From assembly GCF_900496995.4 (NCBI RefSeq), contig NW_024470381.1, positions 610,687 through 674,686 on the forward strand: a stretch of DNA of 64,000 nucleotides, given 5' to 3'. Below, in pieces: positions 46,202-60,600 of the stretch. This DNA is from Aquila chrysaetos chrysaetos. Taxonomy: Eukaryota > Chordata > Aves > Accipitriformes > Accipitridae. The notes beneath the pieces are model-generated. The model saw only the letters and a list, made by a program, of their open reading frames with translations, ran no database searches and had not been told where the DNA came from. The translations under genes and the position numbers were made by a program. Positions within the stretch are counted from its first letter, which is position 1. Every line of letters starts with the position of its first letter.

Positions 46202-46768
46202 TGTCATGGTTTAACCCCAGCTAGCAACTAAGCTCACTCACTTCCCCCCCCCCCCCCCCCCAGTGGGATGGGGGAGAAAATCAGGAAAAGAAGTAAAACT
46301 CGTGGGTTGAGATAAAGACAGTTTAATAGAATAGAAAGGAAGAAAATAATAATGATAATAATAAAATAACAATAATAAAAGAATTGGAATATTCAAAACA
46401 AGTGATGCACAATGCAATTGCTCACCACTCGCCAACCGATGCCCAGTTAGCTCCCGAGCGGCGATCCCCCCAGGCCAACTCCCCCCAGTTTATATACTGG
46501 ACATGATGTCGCATGGTATGGAATACCCTGTTGGCCAGTTTGGGTCAGCTGTCCTGGCTGTGTCCCCTCCCAACTTCTTGTGCCCCTCCAGCTTTCTTGC
46601 TGGCTGGGCATGAGAAGCTGAAAAATCCTTGACTTAGTAGAAACACTACTTAGCAACAACTGAAAACATCAGTGTGTTATCGATGTTATTCTCCTACTAA
46701 ATCCAAAACATAACACTATACCAGCTACTAGAAAGAAAAATAACTCTATCCCAGCCAAAACCAGGACA
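46202..46768 (-). mobile_element. Solo LTR copy E (ERVL-like, TSD GGCAA)
   Basis: A 567-bp copy with TGTCATGG…CCAGGACA ends and perfect GGCAA flanks (46197-46201 and 46769-46773). It carries a C18 run (46244-46261) in the place where other copies have a short C run, and a shorter TAATAATGATAA segment. It is the most diverged of the five copies and therefore probably the oldest. Confidence 0.87.
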
Positions 46769-49700
46769 GGCAATTACAAAAGATTAATGAAAAGGTCTTC
46801 CATTCTCCTTTTGTACCATGCCTGCAAGTGTCCGATCCTTCCCAAAGGCACCCTCAGACACTCACAGTTCAAGGGATCCAAAGGACAGTTTTTAAGCCAT
46901 AGACCTCTCCCTGAAGATGCCTACAATATCTCCTAGACCATCATCAGTCCTTAGCACAGCTTTGAACATCGACAGTCCCTTCCAGGCTATGGAAACAAGG
47001 AGGAGAGCACAGGAGCCCTTGCACACTTGTGCACAGTAGCTTTTAATTGCTCAGGTGCTCTGTTAAATGCAAGTGAAACTGCAATTATAGCTCCTGTTTC
47101 TCCTGCAAGGCCAACCCCCGAATCCATAATAACCTGTCAGCTTTCAGAATGAAATCCTGGATTTTTTTTTTCCAATAGAAAATAACATTTCATTATTTCA
47201 CTAAAAGGGTTTTAATTTCTTCTAATAATTGCTGCAGCAATTCAGCCAAGAATTTTTTCCCTTTTTCTGTAACCTGAGCTGATGGAACATTGCTTTCATT
47301 TAATTTAATTACAGCTGTGGAATAATGCATTAAATATGCACTCCCTTTGTGTTTACTTTTATATTCAAGAGCTAGAATTAATTAGTCCTTAACTTTGAAA
47401 AATTACTGCAGCTAGCCACTATGTAAACAGCACAAGCACTTCAGCGACTATGTGTTGAGGGCTCAACCAGCCACAATTTTTCCTCCCCCCCCAAGTTCAA
47501 GGGAGAAGAAATAATATTGCCAAAGTATTCTGCCTTAGAATCAATCACATCAAATATGGGCAGTGCAGCAGCACAGGCCCATGGATGCTCCCTCCAGCCC
47601 ATTGCAAAACTGATTTAAAAAATAATAATAATAAAAAAATCACTAGTTGAATACAGAAAAGGGAGAATTTCTAGCTTTTTGAACAGACATTCGCAGGTCC
47701 TTTATCAACAGGACTAAAGAGTGTCTACTTGCATTATGCTAACACCTGGTTAAGACGTAGATGTACCACATAAGACATCATCAAAAACCATCCCAGAAAT
47801 GGTTGTAATGCTCAGAGGCAGCTTTTAACGGAGACACCAAGACAACCCTATGCACACGGGCTTCCACTGTGTCACTGTCCTACACTGAGCGTTGGGTCAC
47901 AGAAGTTGCTGTGCTAAAAAAAGCCAATAAGATGTTAACTTGGAGGCCAAACTGTGACCTTTCATGCTGGGAAATTGAGGTTTTGGAGGCAGTGGAGATG
48001 ACCAAGTGGCTGAGAGACTTGGTGCTTCAGCTCCCACATCTGTGGTAATGGGACCATGGGTCCAATATTTGGCTTGGACACCTAAGACTCACCGAGCCAC
48101 ATCTGGCACTAGTACAAGACTGCACAGAAGTCAACCTGATGTCTAAACTCTCATAGAGCTTTGACCACTGACAGCACTGCAGCTATTAGATTGATTAATC
48201 CAATGAATTTTTCATTTGCTCAGCACCATACCTAAAAGCACGCACTCGGACATCTTCTAGAAGATGCTTTATTTGATCTCTCGAGCTCCTGAGCTTTTCA
48301 AACTGAGTTGGTTGTCCCTTTGGGCAGCCCCAGCTCCATTAAAAAACACCTTTTTCCCTTTCAAGTTTGTCTTGCTTTATCTTCCAAATTGTCAGATCCT
48401 GCTGTGCTTTACTCCAGCGGGTCAGAGGGCTTTTTACACAATATTTCCCCCCTCAACTTCAAGCCATTCTGTTTTTTTCTTTTTTGTTGATTAAACAGAT
48501 GGCATTTCCCAAGTCCCTCTCTCCAGCCATTTCTGTAAGCTACCACGTCATTTTGGTGTTTCTTCCTTGCATCGCTTCCAATTTTTTCAGCATCTTTCTA
48601 AAAAAGGCCATTTACGTGCCAAATACAGCATTCAGTGCTCAGACTGTAAAACCATCTCCCTCTTCTCATCCACTCCTGCTGATCACAGACAAGAGCTACA
48701 CTTGTTATTCAGGTTTCTGAGATTTTTAACTAATCCATTGCCCTTCCTCCAGTGCAGGAGGAGAAGAAAGGAAAAAGCCAGCCTAGAAAAAGCTGTTTTC
48801 AGTAGAAATCAGCATTACTTCAAATACTGTCTCTACCTTAGTGCACACCAGGAACAGGAAACAGTCATACATTATTGCTTAATTACTCACAAATGTCTAT
48901 AGACAGTTTCTATTAACTCACTGTACAATTTAACCAAAAGTAATAGGATTTACAAGGAAGGCAAGATACTTACCTCTTCCAATTAAAACCATCCTTTAGC
49001 AAAGCCCAAAAAACTTTGTAATTTGGATACTGCTCCACTATTGCCAGATATGACCTACAGGTCACCTGAAGAGGAAGGAAATAAAACACTTTTTAAAATG
49101 CATATTATCTTAAAACAGCCAATGGACAATTTTTTTTTCCTTCACCAACAATTTGCAGATGAAACAGCAGCTAGCAGGGAGTATATTGCACAAGTGCCGC
49201 ATATGCGGCATCTCATTAATCTAATCAAAAGAGGAAACAGCAAAATACCTACTCAAATGCATCTTGCAAACTAAAATAGTCCAACAAGACTAATAGCCCC
49301 AAAAGACTGAATACACCAAAATAATTCTATAATGCTGAAAGCCCTGTTGGGTTCACTGCTCTAAGTTACTGGGAGGCAACCTCTCTGCCCTGTGGCAACT
49401 TGATATTATTGTAAGTGCTTCTAATTGTGGCTTTGCAGATGCTGCTAATTCAGTTGACTTCTAGGGCACTGTCAGCCAGACTGGGTTTCAAAGTCAAACT
49501 AAGAATTTTCCCCTTCTGAGCCCATGTGATGGCAGGCTACATCTACACCAGCAAGGGATTCAAGTCAATAGGAGCAAGTCTGTAGAGCAAAAGATACCCA
49601 TGCTACGTGGTTTATTTCACGCTACTCCAATCCCAGCTGGGTCCATGAACTTGATGCCCATCAGCACTGAGGAGCGGGTCTTCTGGTGTAGTTTCATCTT

Positions 49701-52700
49701 GAAGGACCCTCTCTCCTGCACTAGGAAAAGACACAAACCCAAGACACCTCTGATTTCTCAGACTTTCCCTATTCACTCTTAAAACAGGACCAGAAGGACC
49801 AAGTGATGGGTCTGTTGTAGAAGCAGCTCTTGGCATGGCAAAGGCATCGCTGCTATGTCTATCAAACTCATGACCACAGCAACGTGGCTGCTGCTTGAAA
49901 TTTATAGCAGCAAGAAGTTTGCTGCCCCAAACCAGTGGGTCTTTGCCCAAAGAGTGGGTCCTTGCCCTTGCCTACCTGCTGCCCCCCCCCCCCTTGGGGG
50001 GCACCTTGCAGGTTCTTTGGCTTTGCAACCTCCATCCTGAAGGTCTGATATTAGTGCGGCATTAGTGGCCACATCTTCACAACCCTTCTGGCTGGTGGGA
50101 ACAGGTGGGGGTGGCTTAAAACAGCCTAGTTGTGGGACACGGTGACAATGGGGACAGAAGCTAGTGCTCCCCAGGATACTGCCAGAACTGTAACAAGAGG
50201 GCATATAATTAGCCCACTTGGAAGAAGTTCAGTTGGGAGGATGAGATGCTGAAGGATGAAATTAATTGCTTCGAGATCAAACAGAAAGGAGCTGGGATGG
50301 GAAGGCATCAGGCGTATTCAAATGAGTTTGAGGTTAGCAGTGCATACCCCTGAGAGCGTGAGAGCCGAGCGTTTGCTGAGAGAAGCTTGCGTGCCAAGAA
50401 CAAACACGAAGCCAGCCTCCACCTCTAGCTGTCCTGGGGGAGACAAGCCTCAACACCACCTGCGATCCGGCAGAGGCAGCACTGCAGTGGGAAGGTGGAC
50501 AAAAGGCTCTGCAGCAGAGCTGGTAAACATCACCTCATGGCTCAAAGCATCCGAGTTCAAGGGGAAAACCAGCCACCAGGTCACCAAGATGATGCTTCTG
50601 CACACTGCAGCGCTTCGCCCCCCCCCCCCCCCCCCCCCCAAAAGGGTTCAGGTTTATTCTGCTTTCCAGAATATTTTATTCTGGTTCTCAGTTTGGAAGA
50701 AACTGCTTGACAAAGCCAAAGAACAAAAAATCAGTGCCCCATAGCACGCATGCTCACAGATCCAAATCCAGGGAGCAGAATCCATCCCAAACCCACATCA
50801 GAGCAAGGAACGGCTCTTGGCATCTTTTCCCAAGGCCGATGCACCCTCCCGACCTCAGCCAAACTCAGATGTGTCCAAAGAGGGTGAGAGAAATAAACCC
50901 ACCAAATCTGTATCTGGTTTTGGTTTTTTTTTTTTTTTTCTTTTTTTGCTTTGCAGAGATGCTTTTGTCTTGAATCCCAGAGGTGATCAACTGAGCATGA
51001 GATTTCTTTATCTGCTTACAGCACCCTGCCCAGCCTGGCATCATTAGCATTGTGGGCTTTCAAAAGTTGAGCTTTACACCCAGAATTCAATCACAGCTCT
51101 ACCTAAAGCATGGAAAAAAAGCTTAGGATTTAAAGGTCTGTGCCTTCCTTGAAGGAAGAATAGAAGCTACGCATGCACATCCACTTCAGGGCATGCCATC
51201 CAAAACATAGCTTAGATCTAGGTGAGCTAGAGCTCCTCTAAGGTATTTCAGAAGAAAACCTTCCGTACCTTCCTCACACTGTCGTGTCTTCAGGCAGCAA
51301 AGTCTGAAGTGAAGATAAAGCTTGTGCTGGATCAAGCCTCAAGCTACAGAGGTCTACCAGCCATAAATACTGGATCTGCCATTGAGGATAATATTGACTT
51401 GTATTAGGCAAGGGAGCTGCAAATACATCCAACTTCTTGCAAACTAGTACAATTCCCTCCTTGGATGTAGAAAAGTCCCTGGGTCTGGACGACAAGGTCA
51501 GGGTCCAATAAGAAGCAGGTTATTAACAGGCAGCATTTATAGGACAGCCTGAAATACCATTGCAATAAGCAGTCATCTTCAAGGCGATTAAACATGAGCT
51601 GACATTCGGTGTAATATCTGAGACTTGATCAACATGGAGTTGCACTGAAGAGGAATGCCGATTTTCTTTAAACAGGTTAGGCTGCAAATCCTTGTTCTAA
51701 CATACATTTTGCTGTTGTGTTAAAAATCAATAACAACAACAAAAAAGAGAACACCTTAAATAAGAGAAGGTATGTGCTAGAGACTCCAACCCTTCTTAGT
51801 ATGACTTCATCCAAGGTCCTCAAGCACCTTGAGGAAACATGGGACCAGACAATGAATGAGAAGGGGATTTTTTTTGCTTCAGCCACTTTCCTGTGTGCCT
51901 TGAAATGCCCACAAAAATATGAATTGATTCCACTTCTAGCTGCAGCTTACCTATTCCTGGCTGATTTCAAGATGTAAGGTAACATCTCTGAGAAAAAAGA
52001 AAAAAAAGAAGAAAAAAAAAAAAATCAATGAAGGCCAATACGAGATGCTGCAGCAAGTACAAGAGACAGTCTTGCAGCTTCAAAGCAAATTAAGTGAGAA
52101 TGGATCTTTTCATTACCTGATTGACACATACTTAGTGGTGCCACAGGCCAACAAACTGATTTATTTTCAGTGGCTGGAGCAGCAAGATAGCAAGAAGAGG
52201 CTTCTCTTCCCAAGGGAAAAAAATTGAGCACTGCTTGCATCTCCTTTCCATTGCACAGAGCTCTCGGCACCCATCACTGCCAACAAAGATGTGCGACGTG
52301 AAATACCCTTGTGCAAATTGTTATAATTTTATATAACTGTGTTTATACAAAATGCCTTTCTACTGCATGCTTGCAACCTGCAGAAGAGAAAGCATTGGAA
52401 ACCTGCGCCCGTGAGCTCTGCTGGGAGATGGTGTTGCACTGGCATGGACCCTCTCTTCTGTAAATAGCAGATGGGGACAACTGGGTGGTGGGTATTATCC
52501 TATAAACAACAGGCAAAGCACCACATAAAGAAGCAATTTGGAGAATGCACGATGCTGAGCTCTTATCTAGATGCTGTTTCCTTTGATGATAAGGATTTTA
52601 CTCTCTTGATATCACCTTGCACTTGCAAGAGTCCCCAGGCTCTCAGCAGAGTTTTGCTAAGTGCATCGCAATGTTTCCTCAGGAGCAACAAAAGTGGCAC

Positions 52701-53589
52701 AGTGCATGTCTCGAAAAAATGAATACCACCCGATTAAGTTATGCAAAACATAATGTTTGGACAAAAAAAAAAAAAAAATCCACAAAATTACCCTGCGAGG
52801 CTGACAGATGCATTGTTAACCTTATTTTACGGCTTGGAAGTGGGAGCAGAAAGCAAACTCAGGACTCCCAAATCACCAGCGCGTTCAACAGCTTAGGAGA
52901 ATTATTTTGGAGAGGCTTGGTCTTCGCACTGCCGACTGCAGCAAACTGCCTGACATGCAACATCTAAAACAGCAAAAAGCCTCCTTCAAAACATCTGTGT
53001 CTTGTGGTACCCTCCCAAAAAAAAGCAACTTGCCCTGCCTTGGAGCCCTCCTATAGCTAGAGGAGGGTTGGGGAGGCAGACAGACCTTTAAAAAGACCTT
53101 CAAGAAGAGGTCTGCAAAGATTGTCACCCAGAACAGGCTGCCAGCAGCTTCCACACAACTTGCTATTAATAAGTCTCGCATTTTATATGCTGGTTAAAAT
53201 GCTAGCCTTTTTTTTCTTTTTTTTAAATCTACACAGCAAAATGGTGTGACAAACAGGCACTGAAGACCACAGAATTATATCAGCATCTCTGCTGTGCCTT
53301 GTAAAAATCATTCCTTCTTTAAATGTGCTCCTGAGGACAATATTTATTTAGAATTAAAAGCCAGCAGTACATATTTCTCAGGGCTTTTTTTGCAGTGTTG
53401 AGCAAAGAAAGACCTGTGCTTAAGCTGAAATGGGATGGGTACTATTTTCTGCGTGCAAAAGCACCAAACTCCAGAAGTATCAGTAGAAATAAGAGACTCA
53501 TTGAGACTCAGAGATGTAGCCCAGTAGATAACAACCATGGCATTTCTCATCCCAGACATTAAATGGTATCCAGCAGCTCACCTCAAAAC
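46769..53589. other. Long non-coding stretch
   Basis: No gene is recognised. Simple repeats include C22 at 50618-50639, T-rich runs near 50930 and A-rich runs near 52000 and 52760. The block 47120-47460 is AT-rich with TTAATTTAATTA, TGTAAACA and CATTAAATATGC motifs and resembles an enhancer, but this is impression only. Confidence 0.4.
50618..50639. repeat. Homopolymer of 22 C
   Basis: Uninterrupted C run. Confidence 0.9.
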
Positions 53590-53965
53590 TGGCACAGAAC
53601 GGTCAAGGTTGGATGGGATGTCTCTGGTCTAACCCCCCTGCTCAACCAGGGCCACCTAGAGCTGGTTTCCCAGGACCATGACTAGACGCTTTCGAATGTC
53701 TCCAAGGATGGAGACTCCACAACCTCAGCATTGGTCTTACCAGTGTTGGGTTGAGGGGAAGGACCACTTCAACCTGCTCGCAACACTCCTAATAGGGCCC
53801 AGGACACTGTTGTCCTTCTTCACAGCAAGGGCACATTGGTGGCTCATGGTCAACTTGGTGTCCATTAGGACCTTTCCTCCAAAGTTGCCTTCCAGCTCGT
53901 TGCTGCCACCACGTCCTCCTGCATGGGGTTGTTCCTCCCCAGGTGGAAAAGAAGGAACATCTTCA
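53590..53965 (-). mobile_element. CR1 3' part, about 375 bp
   Basis: Read from the minus strand, the order is a decayed RT C-terminal region (CTTCTTCACAGCAAGGGCAC, GGTGGCTCATGGTCAACTTG) and then the CR1 tail (ACCAGGGCCACCTAGAGC, GGATGTCTCTGGTC). The same motif order appears at 9826-10470 in the long CR1. The terminal repeat itself is eroded. Confidence 0.75.
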
Positions 53966-56900
53966 GAACATTTGACCCTAATCCCAAACTGAATTATACC
54001 ACAGCAGCTTTTCCACAAGCCTGGCAGGTCTGAAGCTGGTTCTGAGAAGTACAGAGAAGGTGATTTAATCCCTTTTTTTTTCTCTAACCCTGTGGGAGTT
54101 TATTATTGTTTACAATAGATTCTCTACATTAAAGATGATTTTAATCTGAATCTTAGAAAGAACAATAAAAAGGCTGTTAGAACTCTATCAAATTGAGAGA
54201 TGCATTTAATTAATTTGTCGGGAGTTAGTACTATAACTGTTTCAAGTGTGATCAGAGTTCTGCATAAATACACACAGAACTTGCTGGAATTCTCCGAAGA
54301 AGATTAAAAACCAGATTTAAAACAAATACATTAGCACTAAAAGCAGAAGAAATTGTTCTAAGCACAGCTTTCCCCTTCTGCAGCCAAATCCATAAATGTC
54401 ACGCAGTTTAGTTACCAACAGACAAAACCTCTGCCTGTGAAAGATATCCTCCCAGCTTTCTGGGAAGAAAATAAAGTCCACTTAAAGTACTGCAGAAGTG
54501 GGATGGTCCCACCAGGAGAGAGAAACCGAGGTCTTTCTATTTCCACTTGATTCTTACATTTCCCGCTGGAGACCAGAAACATCGACTGGTTTACAACTCC
54601 TTGCTGTCTTTAGGAAACATCACTGGCAGGCATGCTCAATTATTTAATGTATTTGTCTTGATCTGTTCCTCACCTCTCCTGAATAAATGCATTAGAGTGG
54701 GGAAGATAGCGTGTTAGGCAAGCGAACTAGCTACCAAAGGGTGGCAAGATCAGTTTGGGTTTAATGATTGTGTTTTTGCATGCAAATTCTGGGGTGCTGG
54801 AGGTAGGTCTGCAGTTTGAACAGCCAAGAGAGGAAAGGTGGTAAAGGGCAAGGATTTGAGCACCTGCTTTTAGAAGGAAGTCTTGCACGCAAAAGGTACT
54901 AGTGCTATTCAGCACACATACCTAACAAGCACTCAACAGGAAAAAACAGTGAGCCACGGGTCATGCTTTGATAATTCTCAGTCCTTTCCGCTGGTAGTCT
55001 TATGCCTCCAGCCCCCAGCAATAAGCAAACACATAGAGTTGTTAACAGTGAAAAGCCCATTACCTGCTCTATCGGTAGCAGCTATAATAAGCATCCATGG
55101 CAACTGAATATCTAAAAAACCTCAGTGTCATGCATGTAGGTGCTGTCATTACCAGACAGCACCCACAGCTGAAAACAAGCAGTGTGACTCACGTGCAAAT
55201 TGATGCATTCATCAAGGTTACCATACATAATTTTCTACAGTGACCTATATATGCCCTAATCTTGGGCAAACCCACCCTATTCCCCAAGGGTTTTTGGAAA
55301 GCGTGACATACCATGCTTGTTTTGCAGTGGGGTGGGTCTCCCAGGTATTCCAGTCCTGGCAGAGACACAACCCACCCATGCATCCAACACACACTTCCAG
55401 CAGTCCTCCCCGAACCCCAGTACCTGCTCATCCATCCATCCTCTGCCAATTTATTTCAGCCTCAAACCCATCTCACGGTTCATTTTGTCCCATCCGTGTG
55501 GCAGCAGGTTGTCAGCTCCACCTTTGTAAGAAGACCTCATAGAGACATCCAAAAAACCCCCCCAAAACCTCTTCCTAATTTTTCCAAGTTCAAAAGTAAG
55601 TTGAGAAGGCATCCACTGTCCTTCACTAGAGGACCTGGTTCAATTGCACCAGCTCTGAAGTTCAGCTGGAACACGACACAACAGCAACCCTCACCCCATA
55701 ACAAGAGAAGAGTTTTGGGTAACTCCAATTCTTGAAGTTTTTAAAGCCACGACCACACAAATGCTTCTTCCCATTGGATCTCAGAGCACAAAGACTTGTA
55801 CCACAGCTTATTAGCCAATGCTCACCCTTAAAGGTGAGGGCAGGCATTAATAAGAGTCATGTGATGTGTCACAAGTGCCAAGGCAACTCCCAGTCTCACC
55901 AGGAAGGGTGAATGTCCCACAGTATCCAGATGGTGACAGCCAGCTCCACACTTAATGAAGATAAATGACAGTATTAATTTAAAGTGCATGAATGGGACTG
56001 CATCTGCAGTTTGATTCAACTGAATAGGCCTCCTGTCATAGTCAGTACAAATTCTTCTCTAAATGATTCTGCATTTTCACATACAGAATGATTCATTTTA
56101 CTTTTTTTTTTTAAAACTTTAAAAAACCCTAAGACTTGGAAATTAGCATTGTCTCCTTGTCTGGAACAAGGTTTTACTTGGTAGAAGAAGCAAGCAGATT
56201 AGAGAAACTCAGGAATGTCTTTAACCCAGGTGCTTTGGCAAAAGCAAGAGCCTGCCTAAAGAGTTGCCGTGTTGTAGACACTCAGTTAGTAGAATCAGAC
56301 CTTAAGGTCAGAAGCTGCATCACCAAGAAAATTAAAATTCCAAGATAAGGCAAAGTAAAGAAGGTTATTTACTCTCTTGATGCCAGAATTATTACAAAAC
56401 TGAAGAACAGTTAGACCTGACCACTATCTACCATGCTGGATGCAACAACAGCTAATGCTACCCCAAATGCAACCCCTCCTGTTTATACTAGCAGAAGACC
56501 ACCCAGACCAAGGCAGTTTATCCTCCTGTCCAAGGGACAGCTCTGCCAGCTCCTGTGTGATACAGCCACACCACAGCAGGCACGAGGGTAAGCAGGTTTT
56601 TATTGGAGAGGTACATACTAATGCCTATAGGTCATCAGCTGATGGAGAAGTTCACCATCCATCAACAGAAGACTCGTCACCAGCCAAATCCTGAAATGCA
56701 TGTCACACGAAGAGCAGGGGCCAGTGTTTCTCTTGGCACCCATCAACAGGAGAGGACCAGAAGAGTGTGCGGTCACCAAAAGGCATCATCAAAGAGACAA
56801 ACCTCCACTTCCATTGGTATTCCAGGTGCACACTTGCACTGTTTATACTAAACACTAATTATTTCATTTACTCAAGAATGACTGTGTAATTAATAGGGAA

Positions 56901-59900
56901 AGAATAGGCTTGAGAGGAACATAACAGGGAGAGCTGGCAAACGACAAGACAAAGAACAAGCAGCAGGTACCGACCCCAACCTTTTTACCTCCTCACCCTG
57001 AAACAGGGAACATGCAGCACATGAATGCATCACACCAGGCTACGGGAATCGGCTGCCAGGCAAAGACACATCACACCTACAAGGAGGCAGAAAGGCAAAG
57101 AACAGCCATCCCTTGCGGATCTCCCTAAAGACACATTTGACACCTGTTGGTCAAAGGAGCCTAATGGCAACCTCCAAGCAACCTTCTCTCCTTCCATGAC
57201 CCTACAGATCCCTGCCAAACCAGTTAGAAAGGTCTCCACCTACTTGCCAGCTGTGCAACCACTCGTCCTGAATTTCAGCAGCCTCAGGATTCAACTTGCC
57301 TATCAGCTGGGCAAGTCATCCTGGAAATCAGAGGACCGCAGTCTTCTTAAACTGATGCAATGTCTGACCTACTGCACTTGCACCACTGCTGCTGCCCTCC
57401 TGTCCCCGGGACCAATAACGGGTACTGTAGAGTTTTATCTCACCCAAGGTCACAGTGCAAAGCTGTGGTAGGCTGGTACTGCCACAACCTCCCTTGAGCA
57501 TCTCACTTTGGGCTTTTTGGTCTTGCACTGAAGCACGTGCTTTGCTTTTTGTGTATTTAATGGGGAGAGGAGGGTGCTGCTTGCTACTCACTGCTCTGAC
57601 TGCATTTGCTCTTGTAACTAAAAATGGTTGGAAAACGAGAGATTAAGAGGAAGTGGCTTCAAGGTAGGCTGGAGGGGGAAAAAAAAGAGCCACAGTCAGT
57701 ATCAGGCAGCAAAAATGCCAATGGCGTGATATAACTCCCGTTATTCCCAGCCCTTTTTACATATCTAACACCAAATCAGTCACCTCACCCACGAGCACTT
57801 CTGCTGCAGCAGATGTGGCTCCATTTAAGATCTGCAAATGGAGAGGAAAGTAGGTCAGCATTATTCGAAGCTCCATCCCCAGCTGCATTGCTAGGGATCG
57901 CGGCGATGTAGGGGTTTGTTAGTATTCCTGTTTTACACATCCAAAACATTAAAGACTGATGCTGCTCATTACAGAGCAAGTCAGAGGCTGATGCTTCTCA
58001 GCACAGCTCATGAGAAAGCCAAGCTTCCAGCAGAGATAAACTATGGTCTAGTGCCCCAAGCAATAGAAATAATGTGATAAAGTCTCCAATAACATCAGTA
58101 CGGGTGAACATTGGCTTTGGTCTTTATGTTTCTTATTGGCCATGACAAAGTCCTTGACCCACGCAAGTCAACCAACAGTCTGATTTAATCCTATTGCCAA
58201 CACCAACGATAGCCATGACAAGAGTACAGGGTTTCAAGCCAGCAATAAACAACCAAACACCACCCAGGAGCCTTGAATTTTAAATTAGCTTCTTCCTTAT
58301 GTTTAAGGATGCACTGGGATCACCGAATGAGTAATCTTTCTTATATCCCTGCATAGGGAAACTCTACAGAGAGTGCAATTACACTGTTTATTGCAGCTCT
58401 TCCAGCAGCAATTTGAACTCCAGTTCAGGCTCTGTCCAGGTCAAAGATGATCCTTTCATGCAGATTCCCTAATTCCCAGGGCACTCGCAGCAAGCCTCCT
58501 GCTTCCTCCTGGTTTTTTCCCATTTATACTGTATCCAAGTGCTTTTTCCCTTTCCTGCCTTTGTCCCCACAAGACCCCATGCCTGCAGCAAAAAAAAAGC
58601 ATCCTCTGCACTTTCAGGCAGAGAAAGGTTAAAGAGCACCTGAAAACTACACACTCAAGAGATCTAATTTATAGCCATGTTTATCAGACTGGAAGATGCA
58701 GCCAGCTGGAAGAAAAAGCAAAAACACTTGGCAAAGCAGGTTTGAAAAGTCTGAAAGTTGTCCTTAACTTTTTTACTGCAAGGTTAAGAGAGAAAAGTCT
58801 GATTTTGCAGGGCAAGCAGAAGAAAAGTAGAGTGATTAAGATCCCTGTAACACCTCCATAAACATTTGGAAATCTCCAAGAAAGAAACAATCTCAGGTTT
58901 TGACCTGGTCTGTGGTGCAGAGCTTTGTAAGGAAAGATAACCTCCACATAGACGTGGCAATCAAAGTGCAAATAAAACAAGATGAACTAACTCAATTGTC
59001 CAAAAAAAGGTCGTCTTGAATGCCATAAGCTCTCACCAGGCAGTCAGCAGAAAAAAGTACCTACTCAGCTCAGCGTGTGAAATAAAAATTAAAAAAAAAC
59101 AAAAATCAAAACAAAAACAAAGAAGAGGCTGCCAGTGAACCGCCAATCCAAGCGAAATATGACTCTCAAGATTTATTTGCAGCCAGGTATTTGCCCAACA
59201 GCTTCTGAACAAGACAGGGTGAGAAATATGAACAACACGGCTGTTTTATTCTCTAGACTACAGGATCCTGACAACCTCAGCCTTCACTTTGGGAATAAGA
59301 AGATTGTCCATAAAGAAGCTGGGGAATGGCAAACAGCACAATCATTAAATTAAAATATCAACAACCAGCCCTGGGAGCACGGCAGCGCCCTTTCCTTTAA
59401 CTCCTTGCTATTTTTCAAGTCTGCAAAGAAAAAAATGCTCATGCCCTCAGCCAGACCATGCAGGACGGACTCCAGCCCCAAACTCTTTGACTCTATGATA
59501 CCTCTTTGACTCCTTTTTTTTTTTGCACTAAGCATAGAGAGAAAGAAGCAACAATGCTGCCGTGTAAGAGCACTTACAGTCAGACCCCTCTGTATCCCGC
59601 TGCCAGCTCTGCTTTCTGCAGCACATCAGTTTTCCATGAGATTCACAATCCAATCAACTCCCTTGTGCCTTAGGTAGGTCCTAAGGAGTTCCAATATCTG
59701 GAGGCATGGCATAGGCATAAGACATACAGGTGTATGAGTACCACTATATACCACTCTGAGCCCAAATTGTATGAACGCACCGCAGGTGTAGCTGGAATTG
59801 CGTGTATGCAATAAAATCTCATGAACTACAGACAGGGTGCAAGGTGGATCTCATGTTGGATGTGCTAAGGAGCAACCTAAGCTCCTTTGAAAGCATTCGA

Positions 59901-60459
59901 GTCCAAAACTCATCAACAATGCATGCATAAGCAGAACAACACTGAGGAAGCATCATCATATTAATCAACAGACCGCTCCTAAATGAGGCCAGCACAGCAC
60001 CCCTTCTAGCACACAAAGGCAGAAACTCAAAGCACCACAGGAGAGACTTAACAAAGTTTTTTTGCTCCATATTAGCAGAGCTGAGCTGCAAAAGCATCTC
60101 CACAGCAGGGGACAACACTGAGCTGAAGTCCCAGTAAGTGCACAGATATTTTAGGGACAAATTGAACAGGTCAACCAGTCTGAAGTTGGACAAGCAAAGC
60201 AAAGTAATTAAACAAAACTGCTCTTTCTCATCATCACCAAGCATGCCTCACCCCAGTGAGAGTCTTGACAAACACCAACACACATATACAGGGAACAAAC
60301 AGATGGCTGCGTCCCAAAGAACAGCAGCCCAAGATGAACACTAGAGCAGACCAGCAACGAAGAGATTCATCACACAGGGGTTGCTGACAGAGGTTTTTCC
60401 ACTTTGCTACAGCCTCAGGGCTCTCAAACCTTGGCTCTTCATCCTCCAGCAAAGTTCAC
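53966..60459. other. Long non-coding stretch
   Basis: Nothing is recognised as a gene or mobile element. Open frames reach about 150 codons (57025-57471 +) without domain or splice support. Short A or T runs occur near 56100, 59088 and 59513. Confidence 0.4.
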
Positions 60460-60600
60460 AGAGTCACAGACTGATTGAGGTTGAAAGGGACCTCTGGAGG
60501 TCACCTGGTCCAACCACCCTGCTCAAGCAGGGCCACCCAGAGCCGGCTGCCAAGGACCATGCCCAGACAGCTTTTGAACATCTCATGGATGTCTCCACAA
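60460..60600 (-). mobile_element. CR1 3'-end fragment
   Basis: ACAGAGTCACAGACTGATTG, GGTTGAAAGGGACCTCTGG, TGCTCAAGCAGGGCCACC and GGATGTCTCCACAACTCC are the CR1 tail read on the complementary strand. The 3' terminal repeat is degraded. Confidence 0.78.

Noticed and set aside
57025..57471. 148-codon open frame on the + strand
   Set aside because: No recognisable family, no supporting neighbours; composition like the surrounding non-coding DNA.
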